From: Alteromonas gilva
GTDB lineage: Bacteria; Pseudomonadota; Gammaproteobacteria; Enterobacterales; Alteromonadaceae
Length of the DNA stretch: 64,000 nt
Direction of reading: 5' to 3'
Assembly: GCF_028595265.1 (NCBI RefSeq)
Contig: NZ_JAQQXP010000001.1
Location: 2,480,001 to 2,544,000, forward strand
The position numbers and the translations under genes were made by a program. Numbering within the stretch: the first letter of the stretch is position 1; each line of letters starts with the position of its first letter. Shown here in pieces: positions 43,795-52,209 of the stretch. Below the pieces are notes generated by a model. It did no database searches, had not been told where the DNA came from, and saw only the letters and a program-made list of their open reading frames with translations.

Positions 43795-44910
43795 TTATTC
43801 TATGCGCTGCTCGTGAATTTTAGCCATTCTTACCAGATGTTCTCCGGTGCATTTTGCAACACCAAGAGCACCCACTGTAATATCCTGCCACCCCTGCAAC
43901 TGTCCCATTATGTGCTTTTGTTTAAATTCGTAATGTGCCAAGTCCAATGCGAACAATTTTTTTATTTCATCTGGTGTTTCGGGTAAATAAATATTATTAG
44001 CTTCTCTTGCCAAATGTAATTCTTTCGTTATTTCAGCAAAGCGTTCCGTTATTTCATCATCAGATTCATTAAGAATTAGTGATGGATTCAAAATAGTGCT
44101 CAACATCTCGTCTCTGGATACATTACCAACATAAGCTGTCAAGGCACTCGTATTATAGTTTTGCAGTCCCAACATCGTATAGGCCACTGCGTTCACTAAG
44201 TGTTTTTTACTATTTTCTATCTTTTTCGTCTTACGATAACTGGATTTAGCTTGTACTAGTTCATCCTTTACCAGGAATTCAATAGCATGGTAAGTGGCAC
44301 CTGATACTAATAACTCATTTGCCACTTTTCTTTCTATAGGCCTCCTTGATAGCGCTTTGGCTCTTTGTAAATAAGCAATCATAGGCCACTTTTCACCGCG
44401 CAAAGCTAACGACTCTAACTTATGAATGTCCATTTCCAAATACGGGGTAATATATGCAGAACTGAGATCATATATCTCGTCTCCATAACCAACGTCTGGC
44501 ATATTTGCATAAGCAACTCCTTGTGCTTCATTCCAATCTTGCTGTATTGCGGCTAAAAACAATTTATTTTTATCACTCAATTGTTCAGATGGAACGCACC
44601 AATCATCTTCAAGAGACGAACGAGACTTGTTTATTTTATCGTCTTCCGAATTTGAAATATCTCTTTGCCGGGATTCATCGGAGACTTGAGAGTAATTTGA
44701 TTGATTAGCTTTAGTCTGTTTAGTTTTGTCTAATTCAGTCTGATTAATTTCTCGTGATTGAACTTCATCGGAAACACTATTAGTGTCAGGTGTTAAAAGT
44801 ATTGAATCGTTATCATTGATAAGATGTGAGCCGTAAAAAAAGACTATAATCCCAATGCCAACTAATCCAGCACAAATATAAATTGATTTTTTGTATTTTT
44901 TAAAATTCAT
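43795..44910 (-). CDS. Unknown membrane-anchored helical protein
   Basis: 371 residues from the ATG at 44910 (an upstream TTG start is possible). An N-terminal anchor helix (SIYICAGLVGIGIIVFFYG) is followed by a Ser/Asp/Lys/Gln linker in which residues 46-67 and 76-97 are diverged copies of each other (VSDEVQSREINQ and VSDESRQRDISN). Then a helical domain starts DDWCVPSEQLSDKNKLFLAA and looks like Sel1/TPR-type helical pairs (HKLESLALRGEKWPMIAYLQ). The region is A+T-rich compared with its neighbours. Function not recognised; a periplasmic or cytosolic scaffold is conceivable. It lies 8 bp after a decayed small gene. Confidence 0.75.
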   Translation of the reverse strand: MNFKKYKKSIYICAGLVGIGIIVFFYGSHLINDNDSILLTPDTNSVSDEVQSREINQTELDKTKQTKANQSNYSQVSDESRQRDISNSEDDKINKSRSSLEDDWCVPSEQLSDKNKLFLAAIQQDWNEAQGVAYANMPDVGYGDEIYDLSSAYITPYLEMDIHKLESLALRGEKWPMIAYLQRAKALSRRPIERKVANELLVSGATYHAIEFLVKDELVQAKSSYRKTKKIENSKKHLVNAVAYTMLGLQNYNTSALTAYVGNVSRDEMLSTILNPSLILNESDDEITERFAEITKELHLAREANNIYLPETPDEIKKLFALDLAHYEFKQKHIMGQLQGWQDITVGALGVAKCTGEHLVRMAKIHEQRIE

Positions 44911-44918
44911 AAAGTAAA

Positions 44919-45211
44919 TTAATCCCCTGGGCAAACCTTAGTTGCTCTAGACAGTAATGCCTCACATACATCATATGCATTTTGTCTGTCGCTATCCCTA
45001 CGATCTTTGCATTGGTTATACTCATCAACTGTTATTGATAAAAACCCAACATAATGTTCATTGCCACTATAGTAGAGCTCAGGTTCACGAGAAACACGGT
45101 AATTATTATACTTTTTGTTTTTTCGGTTACTTGAGCTTCTAACTTAAGTAACTGGAAAGCGCCGGTATTATCTGCTCTTAAGAATTCAAATACATCCTGA
45201 TTTATTAAACC
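44919..45211 (-). pseudogene. Decayed small gene with an A-tract frameshift
   Basis: Two overlapping minus-strand frames join into one protein-like sequence. The upstream frame (45211-45032) reads DVFEFLRADNTGAFQLLKLE then AQVTEKTK; the downstream frame (45143-44919) reads KKYNNYRVSREPELYYSGNE, then HYVGFLSITVDEYNQCKD and ends SRATKVCPGD. The switch is a -1 step at the A6CA5 run (45112-45123). The upstream frame has no start codon after its preceding stop, and two more in-frame stops lie further up, so the 5' end is also lost. This points to a remnant of a small cysteine-containing protein; a sequencing error in the A run would explain one break but not the missing start. Confidence 0.55.
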
Positions 45212-45393
45212 TTAATCGTGAATCTATTGAACAGTGCTATAGCCGATACCTGATTTACGAATACGAGCATGGGCTAACTCGTCTGTGTATAGATTTTAAT
45301 GGTGAAGCAGTTAGAGCCATACATATGGCTGTGTTAACATGTTTAGAAAACACAACATGTGCACTTATAATAAAACAAAAGTTAACATCACAT

Positions 45394-46845
45394 ATGGTCA
45401 CTCCAAATAACACTGATTCACAACCAACATTCCTTTGGCACGATTATGAGACTTGGGGAGTCAGTCCGCAAAAAGATCAGCCCAGCCAGTTTGCAGCGAT
45501 CCGCACAGACATGGATCTCAACGAAATTGGCAAGCCAATCAATATCATGTGCCAGATTGCCAATGATTATCTTCCCCACCCTCAGGCAGCACTCGTCACC
45601 AAGCTGACGCCGCAACATACCCTGCGCGACGGTCTGTCAGAAGCCGACTTTGCTGCCAAAGTACACGCTGCAATGAGTGAACCGGGTACCTGTGTGGCCG
45701 GCTACAACAGTATTCGTTTCGACGATGAAGTAAGCCGTTACCTGTTTTATCGCAACTTTTACGACCCCTACGGCCGCGAATGGCAAAATGGCAATAGCCG
45801 CTGGGATATCATCGATGTGGTCAGGGCCTGCTATGCATTGAGGCCCGAGGGCATCGAATGGCCGCTGCGTGATGATGGCAGTCCCAGTTTTAAGCTGGAG
45901 CACTTAGCCGCTGCCAATGGTATTGATCATGGCCAGGCACACGATGCCTTAGCCGATGTCAGAGCGACTATTGCGTTAGCGCGATTAATCAAACAAAAGC
46001 AACCCAAGTTATTTGATTACGCACTGTCCCTGCGCAATAAAGGCCAGGTGTTAAAACAAATTAACCTGCAGCAATTAACACCCGTGATCCACGTATCTTC
46101 AAAAATACCGGCCAGTCAGGGCTGTTGCAGCTGGGTGTTGCCGGTAGCCGAACACCCGACCAACAAAAACGCTATTATTTGCATTGACTTAAGTAAAGAC
46201 CCCGAGCCTGTCATGACGCTGGACGCCAATACGCTGCGTCAGCGGCTTTACGCGTCAGCCGATAGTTTGTCGGCAGATGAACCACGGCCGGGTTTAAAAA
46301 TGATCCATATCAACCGCTCCCCTTTTGTCACAACGGCCAAAGCGATGAGCGAGGAAAATGCCCATCGACTGGGGTTAGACCGGGAACGCTGCCTGGACAA
46401 CTATCGCCGCCTGACCGCTGACACAAGCTGGGTAGTCACACTTACCGAGCTTTATAACCAGCCGCATGACGACGACAATCTGGATGCTGATCATGCGCTC
46501 TACAGCAGTGGCTTTTTAACCAATGAAGAAAAGTCATGGTGTGATGCGGTACGCCAAACGGCGCCGGAACAACTTACCACGCTCAGTGACCGCATCCATA
46601 ATCAACGCCTTAAAACATTATTGTTTCGATATCGGGCAAGAAATTATCCTAATACACTGACATTCGAAGAAAGTCAGCGGTGGCAGCAACACCGCCAATT
46701 TCGATTGACAGCACCTGATTCTCCAGCCAGTATCACGTTAGATATATACTTAATGGAGCTTGAGCAACTCGCTCAGCAGTACGCAACGCACAGTCAGAAT
46801 AAAGCTATACTAAAAGCACTGTTCGATTATGCGAGAAATTTGTAA
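45394..46845 (+). CDS. sbcB: Exodeoxyribonuclease I
   Basis: Single-strand 3'-5' exonuclease used in mismatch repair and recombination, 483 residues. The DEDDh core begins HDYETWG (D17, E19) with Exo III HDALADVRATIALA and the SH3-like and C-terminal helical parts expected of ExoI. A 23-codon upstream extension (from 45325) has no family match and is A+T-rich. It faces away from the A+T-rich accessory patch; any regulatory sequence for sbcB must lie in that patch. Confidence 0.95.
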   Translation: MVTPNNTDSQPTFLWHDYETWGVSPQKDQPSQFAAIRTDMDLNEIGKPINIMCQIANDYLPHPQAALVTKLTPQHTLRDGLSEADFAAKVHAAMSEPGTCVAGYNSIRFDDEVSRYLFYRNFYDPYGREWQNGNSRWDIIDVVRACYALRPEGIEWPLRDDGSPSFKLEHLAAANGIDHGQAHDALADVRATIALARLIKQKQPKLFDYALSLRNKGQVLKQINLQQLTPVIHVSSKIPASQGCCSWVLPVAEHPTNKNAIICIDLSKDPEPVMTLDANTLRQRLYASADSLSADEPRPGLKMIHINRSPFVTTAKAMSEENAHRLGLDRERCLDNYRRLTADTSWVVTLTELYNQPHDDDNLDADHALYSSGFLTNEEKSWCDAVRQTAPEQLTTLSDRIHNQRLKTLLFRYRARNYPNTLTFEESQRWQQHRQFRLTAPDSPASITLDIYLMELEQLAQQYATHSQNKAILKALFDYARNL

Positions 46846-46863
46846 TAGCAACAGGCGAACCCT

Positions 46864-46920
46864 GAGCACGTTAAAAAGAGCTCGTTAAAAACGGACGCAC
46901 TAAGATGAGTTCGCTAAAAT
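46864..46920. repeat. Three imperfect 14-bp repeats
   Basis: GAGCACGTTAAAAA (46864), GAGCTCGTTAAAAA (46878, directly adjacent) and GAGTTCGCTAAAAT (46907), 29 bp later. They lie between sbcB and the FapA-like gene, where a promoter or binding array could sit. Confidence 0.55.
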
Positions 46921-47007
46921 AGCTATTCAGAAATGCGTACCGATGCAGATATATATAGTGAACTAGTGTTATAACTGGGCGCCATGCGCCAACAAGCAGG
47001 ATCGGCA

Positions 47008-48666
47008 ATGAAAGGTGTTAAGTTTTCTTTCGACGCAAAGCGCGATAGCGTTACATTGACATTATCGCCAGCAGAAATGGATCAGGAATTATCAGCGGAT
47101 GCCATTTATCAGGCCATGTGTGAACAGGGGTTTGACGAAGTTTATTTGTCTGAAAGTACCATCAAATCGGCCTGCGACAGAGCAAACCATTTTTTCAAAA
47201 CCAAAGATCCTACCCAAGTCAGCGAACAGGTTGGCGAGCGCCGTCATACCGAAGTCGAATATCGTATTGCCGACGACAATATGAGCGCCACCCTGATATT
47301 AGTTGCGCCGCATGGCGGACAAATGCCCAAGGCTCGCCAGGTTCACAGTATGGCGGCCAAATACAGTATCAAACGGGGTGTGAGTATCAAACGCATACAA
47401 GCGTTGATTGCTAAGCTGGCGTCTGCTGAGCCCGGTGAGCGTATTGAAGGGCTGGTCGCCAAAGGATTACCGCCGCGCGATGGTCGTTCTTCACACCTGG
47501 TTCCTTTGGTACCCAATGCGTTAGAACGGGTATTACGGCCCCAGGCGCAAACCGACAAAAAAGTAGATTTACGTAACCTCGGTGAAATTGTTTGCGTTAA
47601 AGCCGGTGCACACGTACTGCGACGTAAGCCGCCAGGCAAAGGGCGCAATGGCTTTGATGTGCTGGGCAATGTGTTACCGTCAAAAATCGGAGAATGGCAG
47701 CCACTCAAGTTAGGCAGTGGCACAGCACTGAGCGATCATGATGAGAATCTCGTGGTGTCCACCATTTCTGGCATGCCTAAGTACAGTGATATGGTAATGA
47801 CCGTTGATGACACTTTTATCTGTCAGGGTGTCAATGTCGGTACGGGCCACGTTACCTATGAAGGCTCAGTCCTGGTCAATGGCGATGTCACCGAAAATAT
47901 GATCATCAAAGCTGAGGGCGATGTTACCGTCAATGGTTTTGCCGAGTCAGCACACATCGAAGCGGGCGGCGATGTCATCATTACCGAAGGCGCTATGGGT
48001 AAGCATCAGGAAGATAACAATGACTACGGATGTCAGATTAAGGCCAAAGGCAGTATTTACATTCAGCATGGCCAGGGGGTACATATACTGTGTGGCGGCG
48101 ACTTAAATGTAGGACGTCAACTGGCCCACTGCCTGGTCAATACCGGTGGACAACTGATCATTGGTCAGCCCGAAAACCCACAGGGTAACCTGTTTGCCTG
48201 TGAAGTTTACAGCAATGGTCCCGTTATTGCGGGCACCGTAGGGGCTATCTCCGGTAGTACCCTGCGTATTGATTTCAGTCATGGGTTTAATCAATTGCAG
48301 GCCCGTAAAGACTTATTCGACGACTTACTCAAAAGCATCCGTGACAACACCAAACGTCACCAGAATAAAATTAATATTATTAATAACCGCACAGTGCCTA
48401 AGTCACTACTCAGCAAGGTTGATGAGGCCAAGGATTTACTCAAGAACGAAACCAATCTTCTTATGTGGATGGAATCCAAAGCACTGGAGCTCAACAATGC
48501 TAAACAGCAGTACCAGGAATCAGCCAGACTGGTCGCCAATAAAAAACTCTACGCTGGCGTGTCGGTGAAACTCAATAACAGAAACTGGCGATCTGAACGC
48601 GAATACGACCGCGCAAAGGTGAGTTACGAAATGCATCAGTGGAAATACGAACCGCTTACTAACTGA
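47008..48666 (+). CDS. FapA-like DUF342 protein
   Basis: 552 residues from the ATG with AGGA 6 nt upstream. The central part is a right-handed beta-helix (GDVTVNGFAESAHIEAGGDV, then KAKGSIYIQHGQGVHILCGG) with DUF342/FapA character; the C-terminal third is coiled coil (SLLSKVDEAKDLLKNETNLL). FapA proteins are widespread in Vibrio and Shewanella near flagellar or two-component genes and their role is poorly known. Here it is next to sbcB and a sensor-like gene. The N-terminal 140 residues contain a helical domain with charged stretches. Confidence 0.83.
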   Translation: MKGVKFSFDAKRDSVTLTLSPAEMDQELSADAIYQAMCEQGFDEVYLSESTIKSACDRANHFFKTKDPTQVSEQVGERRHTEVEYRIADDNMSATLILVAPHGGQMPKARQVHSMAAKYSIKRGVSIKRIQALIAKLASAEPGERIEGLVAKGLPPRDGRSSHLVPLVPNALERVLRPQAQTDKKVDLRNLGEIVCVKAGAHVLRRKPPGKGRNGFDVLGNVLPSKIGEWQPLKLGSGTALSDHDENLVVSTISGMPKYSDMVMTVDDTFICQGVNVGTGHVTYEGSVLVNGDVTENMIIKAEGDVTVNGFAESAHIEAGGDVIITEGAMGKHQEDNNDYGCQIKAKGSIYIQHGQGVHILCGGDLNVGRQLAHCLVNTGGQLIIGQPENPQGNLFACEVYSNGPVIAGTVGAISGSTLRIDFSHGFNQLQARKDLFDDLLKSIRDNTKRHQNKINIINNRTVPKSLLSKVDEAKDLLKNETNLLMWMESKALELNNAKQQYQESARLVANKKLYAGVSVKLNNRNWRSEREYDRAKVSYEMHQWKYEPLTN

Positions 48667-48765
48667 TAACCACATACATTACCCACAACCTGGTTTGTGC
48701 TGCTAACACACTAACGGTTATCAGCTTAGACGCTGCGGCTAGCGGTACTATTGCTTTGCATTACT

Positions 48766-50166
48766 TTATTGCTCTGCAACGACCACATTACCGTTATGAT
48801 GCCGCCTGGCAATGTACAATGCCTGACTGGCTCGTTCATACCAATCCGAAAACGCTTCTCCCTCCTTCAATGCTGCCAACCCTATTGAAAAGGGTAAGGT
48901 CCGGATTTCATCGCGGGGATGGGTTTCAATGGCTTCTTTTAAACGCTCAGCCAGGACTTTCGATGCCGCTATAGGGGTTTGCGGACACAAAATGATAATT
49001 TGCTCAGCGCTCCAACGACCGGCGATATCTACCTCACGCACACTGCCAAGACAGACCCTGGCAAGCTCCCGCACGCTATCCTCAGAAAATAAATTATGCT
49101 CATTACCAACGCGTGAAATATGCGATGAAAAATCAAAAAGAATAAGCGTTGCGGCTGTATGAAAGCGATTAAATCTCGACACTTCGTCTTCAGCGCGATG
49201 CAACATGAAATTACGATTATACAGGTTTGTCGACGAGTCATGGGAGGAAAGAAATTCCAGCAAGCGGTTTTTTTCCAACAGTACTGCCTGTAGATTTTCC
49301 AATTCACTTTGCTTGTGGTGTGATTCCCGGGCATAACGGCGCATGATGTTATGGCGCCAGAACAGGGTAGCAATTAACACCACGACACAGACAATCACTA
49401 AAATAACAGGGCGAAAATCCTGCGGATATTGCCGTTTTACATTACTCCAACGCTTACGGATATCGACCTTCGCCGCCTCGGGAATACGCTCAATCGCATC
49501 GTCGAGGATAGCAGACAACTCAGGGTAGGCTTTATTCACGCCCATACGGAAGGAGTTATACGGCTCTGCATAACCAGTAATAACAAACCCTTGCAGATTC
49601 ATGCGTTCCATAACGGAATGTAAGTGCAGAGACGGACCAACCATGAGATCAATATCGCCGCTGTTAAGCGCCCTTAGCCCCTCACTTTCAGAGTCAAACA
49701 GTTGAATTCGTAAATGCGGATAATAGCGGGCAAGATATTCGGCGATATAGCTATGCTTACTGACCCCCAACAGTTCGCTGGATAAGCCGTCAAACCCCTG
49801 ATAAACCACGTTAGATTGACGGCCCAGCATAACATTGGGTGATTCGAAATAAGGTTGGGTAAATTCAAGAAAAGCACTGCGGTGCGAAGACAGGTTTACC
49901 ATCGGTAAAAACATGCATTTACCGGTTTGTACATACTCAAAGGACTGATGCCAGCTTACCGTTTCAACCAAATGAAAATCAATATCAGTCAGTTGGTCAA
50001 TCAGCACCAGATAATCCGCCGAGACACCAACATGCTTGCCATCGCGTAGCATTTCGTAGGGAGCCAGATCAGGGTTAATACAAAAGGTGACGTCTTTGCT
50101 GTGAGCCGTGGACATACCACACAACGCAATTAACCAGCCCAACAGCACTGTTTTAATTTTGAACAT
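48766..50166 (-). CDS. Periplasmic SBP_bac_3 sensor with degenerate GGDEF domain
   Basis: 466-residue membrane receptor. A signal peptide (VLLGWLIALCGMSTAHS) leads into an amino-acid-binding-protein fold (about 25-240: INPDLAPYEMLRDGKHVGVSA, then SGDIDLMVGPS), a transmembrane helix at about 253-270 (VILVIVCVVVLIATLFW), a coiled-coil stretch, and a GGDEF-like domain from about 303. The substrate site LSSHDSSTNLYNRNF resembles D-x-L-T-x-L-x-N-R, but the active loop expected as GG(D/E)EF reads RWSAEQ (384-389), and the second metal aspartate is lost in LILFDFSSHI. It should not make c-di-GMP. A binding or allosteric role is inferred. Confidence 0.85.
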   Translation of the reverse strand: MFKIKTVLLGWLIALCGMSTAHSKDVTFCINPDLAPYEMLRDGKHVGVSADYLVLIDQLTDIDFHLVETVSWHQSFEYVQTGKCMFLPMVNLSSHRSAFLEFTQPYFESPNVMLGRQSNVVYQGFDGLSSELLGVSKHSYIAEYLARYYPHLRIQLFDSESEGLRALNSGDIDLMVGPSLHLHSVMERMNLQGFVITGYAEPYNSFRMGVNKAYPELSAILDDAIERIPEAAKVDIRKRWSNVKRQYPQDFRPVILVIVCVVVLIATLFWRHNIMRRYARESHHKQSELENLQAVLLEKNRLLEFLSSHDSSTNLYNRNFMLHRAEDEVSRFNRFHTAATLILFDFSSHISRVGNEHNLFSEDSVRELARVCLGSVREVDIAGRWSAEQIIILCPQTPIAASKVLAERLKEAIETHPRDEIRTLPFSIGLAALKEGEAFSDWYERASQALYIARRHHNGNVVVAEQ

Positions 50167-50307
50167 TATAAAGCGTGTATTCTTTTTTATGGCAAGTATG
50201 CGGCGGTAGGTGCGTTAAATCAATGTTTAGGCAAGTATTTTTACGGAGGGTTTGATCCAGAACATGAACAATTGAGCGCCCCCCGTTTAAATCCGAATAA
50301 CGCAATA

Positions 50308-50338
50308 CCAATTGCCCGGCGCAACGCCGGGTAATTGG
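50308..50338 (-). terminator. Stem-loop downstream of the thiolase gene
   Basis: CCAATTGCCCGGCG / CGCCGGGTAATTGG with a 3-nt loop and one G-T pair, 15 bp after the thiolase stop. The following bases (TATTGCG on the minus strand) lack a good T run, so termination may need help. Confidence 0.55.
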
Positions 50339-50352
50339 TCGACATGCAAAAC

Positions 50353-51528
50353 TTATAACATTTCTACTGCCAGGGCAACACCTTCACCGCCGCCAATACA
50401 CAGTGAGGCAATGCCTTTTTTGAGGCCCTTTTGCTTCAGTGCGTGCAATAACGTCACAATGATCCGTGCGCCCGACGCGCCAATGGGATGACCCAACGCA
50501 CAGGCTCCGCCTTTAATATTGACCTTGCTCTCGTCCAGACCAAGCTTTTTAATCGCCAGCATAGTGACCATTGCAAACGCCTCGTTAATCTCAAATAAAT
50601 CAACGTCGTCTTTACTCCAACCGGCTTTTTCGAGCACTTTTTCCATCGCGCCAACCGGTGCTACGGTGAAGTCTTCCGGGGCGATGGAATTAGTCGCATG
50701 CGCAACGACCTTTGCCAGCGGTGTTAATCCCAATGAAGCGGCTTTAGACTCGCTCATTACTAACAGCGCAGCAGCCCCATCGGAAATTGAGCTTGAGTTA
50801 GCAGCTGTCACGGTACCGTCTTTTTTAAATGCAGGTCGTAATGATGGGATCTTTTCTGGTTTAGCCGAGCCCGGCCCTTCATCCGTATCGACCACTACGT
50901 CGCCTTTACGTGTCTGAATAGTCACCGGCGATATTTCATCGCTGAACGTACCGGTATTGATCGCTTCGTTGGCTTTCGACAGAGAACTGATGGCAAATTC
51001 GTCCATCAGTTCGCGCGTTAAGCCTTCACTGTCAGCTGTCGCTTGTGCAAAACAGCCCATTGCCTGGCCATCATAGGCATTCTCTAAACCGTCCAGCATC
51101 ATATGATCCAGCACTTGTCCGTGCCCCATACGGTAACCACCCCTGGCTTTGGGCAACAAGTACGGTGAGCCACTCATACTTTCCATACCACCAGCCACAA
51201 TCACCTCAGCGCTGCCAGCCTGAATGATATCAGCAGCCAGCATCACCGCTTTCATCCCCGAGCCACATACTTTGTTAATCGTCACTACACCCGATGATAA
51301 GGGTAGCTCCGCTTTTAAAGATGCCTGTCTTGCCGGTGACTGACCCAATCCCGCTGGTAATACGCAGCCCATGATAACTTCATCAATGGCATTAACGTCT
51401 ACGCCACTGCATGCCGCTTTAATCGCCTGCGCCCCCAAATCGGTTGCCGGCACGGCTGACAGTGCCCCCATAAAACCGCCCATCGGCGTCCGTTTTGCAG
51501 CCACAATAACGACAGATTCTTTACTCAT
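50353..51528 (-). CDS. Acetyl-CoA C-acetyltransferase (thiolase)
   Basis: 391-residue biosynthetic-type thiolase. The acyl-carrying cysteine is C88 in NKVCGSGMKAV, and the second active cysteine is in GGACALGHPIGASGARI; the histidine is in FEINEAFA region. It interconverts acetoacetyl-CoA and two acetyl-CoA. Divergent from liuR-liuABCDE, it would complete leucine breakdown, whose end product acetoacetate (after CoA transfer) yields acetyl-CoA. Symbol atoB was avoided because several thiolase paralogues are common. A 3' hairpin follows. Confidence 0.92.
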   Translation of the reverse strand: MSKESVVIVAAKRTPMGGFMGALSAVPATDLGAQAIKAACSGVDVNAIDEVIMGCVLPAGLGQSPARQASLKAELPLSSGVVTINKVCGSGMKAVMLAADIIQAGSAEVIVAGGMESMSGSPYLLPKARGGYRMGHGQVLDHMMLDGLENAYDGQAMGCFAQATADSEGLTRELMDEFAISSLSKANEAINTGTFSDEISPVTIQTRKGDVVVDTDEGPGSAKPEKIPSLRPAFKKDGTVTAANSSSISDGAAALLVMSESKAASLGLTPLAKVVAHATNSIAPEDFTVAPVGAMEKVLEKAGWSKDDVDLFEINEAFAMVTMLAIKKLGLDESKVNIKGGACALGHPIGASGARIIVTLLHALKQKGLKKGIASLCIGGGEGVALAVEML

Positions 51529-51710
51529 AGTTTCCTTGCCTCAATTGAGAGTTACACAAATTACAGATAACCACCTGTATGAGCTTACAACTGCTCATAG
51601 CCTACACCTGTATAAAAAAATAAACACACGACTTTGGTTTTATGCAAATCCTGATGTTTATAAATTTGACGTTAAATTAATGTTACATTAAATTCACATT
51701 AACCTTACCC

Positions 51711-51724
51711 TAACGTTAACGTTA
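51711..51724. promoter_or_regulatory. Candidate LiuR operator
   Basis: TAACGTTAACGTTA is a perfect 14-bp palindrome between the thiolase and liuR starts. Recalled LiuR sites of gammaproteobacteria contain ACGT-like half-sites of similar form. A degenerate relative TGACGTTAAATTAATGTTA occurs at about 51668-51686. Both face promoters of the divergent units. Confidence 0.6.
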
Positions 51725-51804
51725 ATCTTTACGGTTTATTCTGTAATGACACTTAATACTGGTGCGCTGCAAGGTAGGTAATAACCATACTAAGGAAACT
51801 GGCA

Positions 51805-52206
51805 ATGACTCAACATCAAACAAACGACACCTATTCCATCGGCGAACTAGCAAAAGAGTTTGATCTTACCCCCCGATCAATACGGTTTTATGAAGAACAG
51901 GAGTTGTTGAGTCCTGAACGTACCGGACAAAACCGCATCTACGGTAATAAAGATCGGGTCAGGTTAAAGCTAATACTGCGAGGTAAGCGACTGGGCTTTT
52001 CATTAGCTGAAATTAAGAACCTGTTTGAACTCTACGATAGCAATCCAAATTCTATGCTGCAACTTGAAACGATGTTGCAGATGACAGAACAAAAACGCGC
52101 GGTATTACGCCAGCAACTCGATGACATTCAAATGCTCATGGCAGAGCTGGACGAAGTTGAGAAGCGTTGCCGCGATGAGCTGACAGAATTACAAAAAGGT
52201 AACTAA
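51805..52206 (+). CDS. liuR: MerR-type transcriptional regulator LiuR
   Basis: 133-residue MerR-family repressor/activator that heads the leucine/isovalerate operon. The winged helix is YSIGELAKEFDLTPRSIRFYEEQELLSPERTGQNR (about residues 10-45), followed by a long dimerisation coiled coil (SMLQLETMLQMTEQKRAVLR). No metal- or drug-binding C-terminal domain follows, so CoA-ester sensing is inferred from known LiuR proteins. The ATG has AAGGA upstream. liuA starts 3 bp after its stop, so it is in the same operon. Confidence 0.92.
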   Translation: MTQHQTNDTYSIGELAKEFDLTPRSIRFYEEQELLSPERTGQNRIYGNKDRVRLKLILRGKRLGFSLAEIKNLFELYDSNPNSMLQLETMLQMTEQKRAVLRQQLDDIQMLMAELDEVEKRCRDELTELQKGN

Positions 52207-52209
52207 GCA

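Noticed and set aside
44910..44934. TTG start eight codons upstream of the unknown membrane protein
   Set aside because: The ATG at 44910 puts charged residues directly before the anchor helix, and neither start has a strong ribosome site; the extension overlaps the decayed gene.
45112..45123. Programmed -1 frameshift site
   Set aside because: The run does not form a canonical X XXY YYZ heptamer in the upstream frame, no downstream pseudoknot was seen, and the upstream frame lacks a start codon. Decay is simpler.
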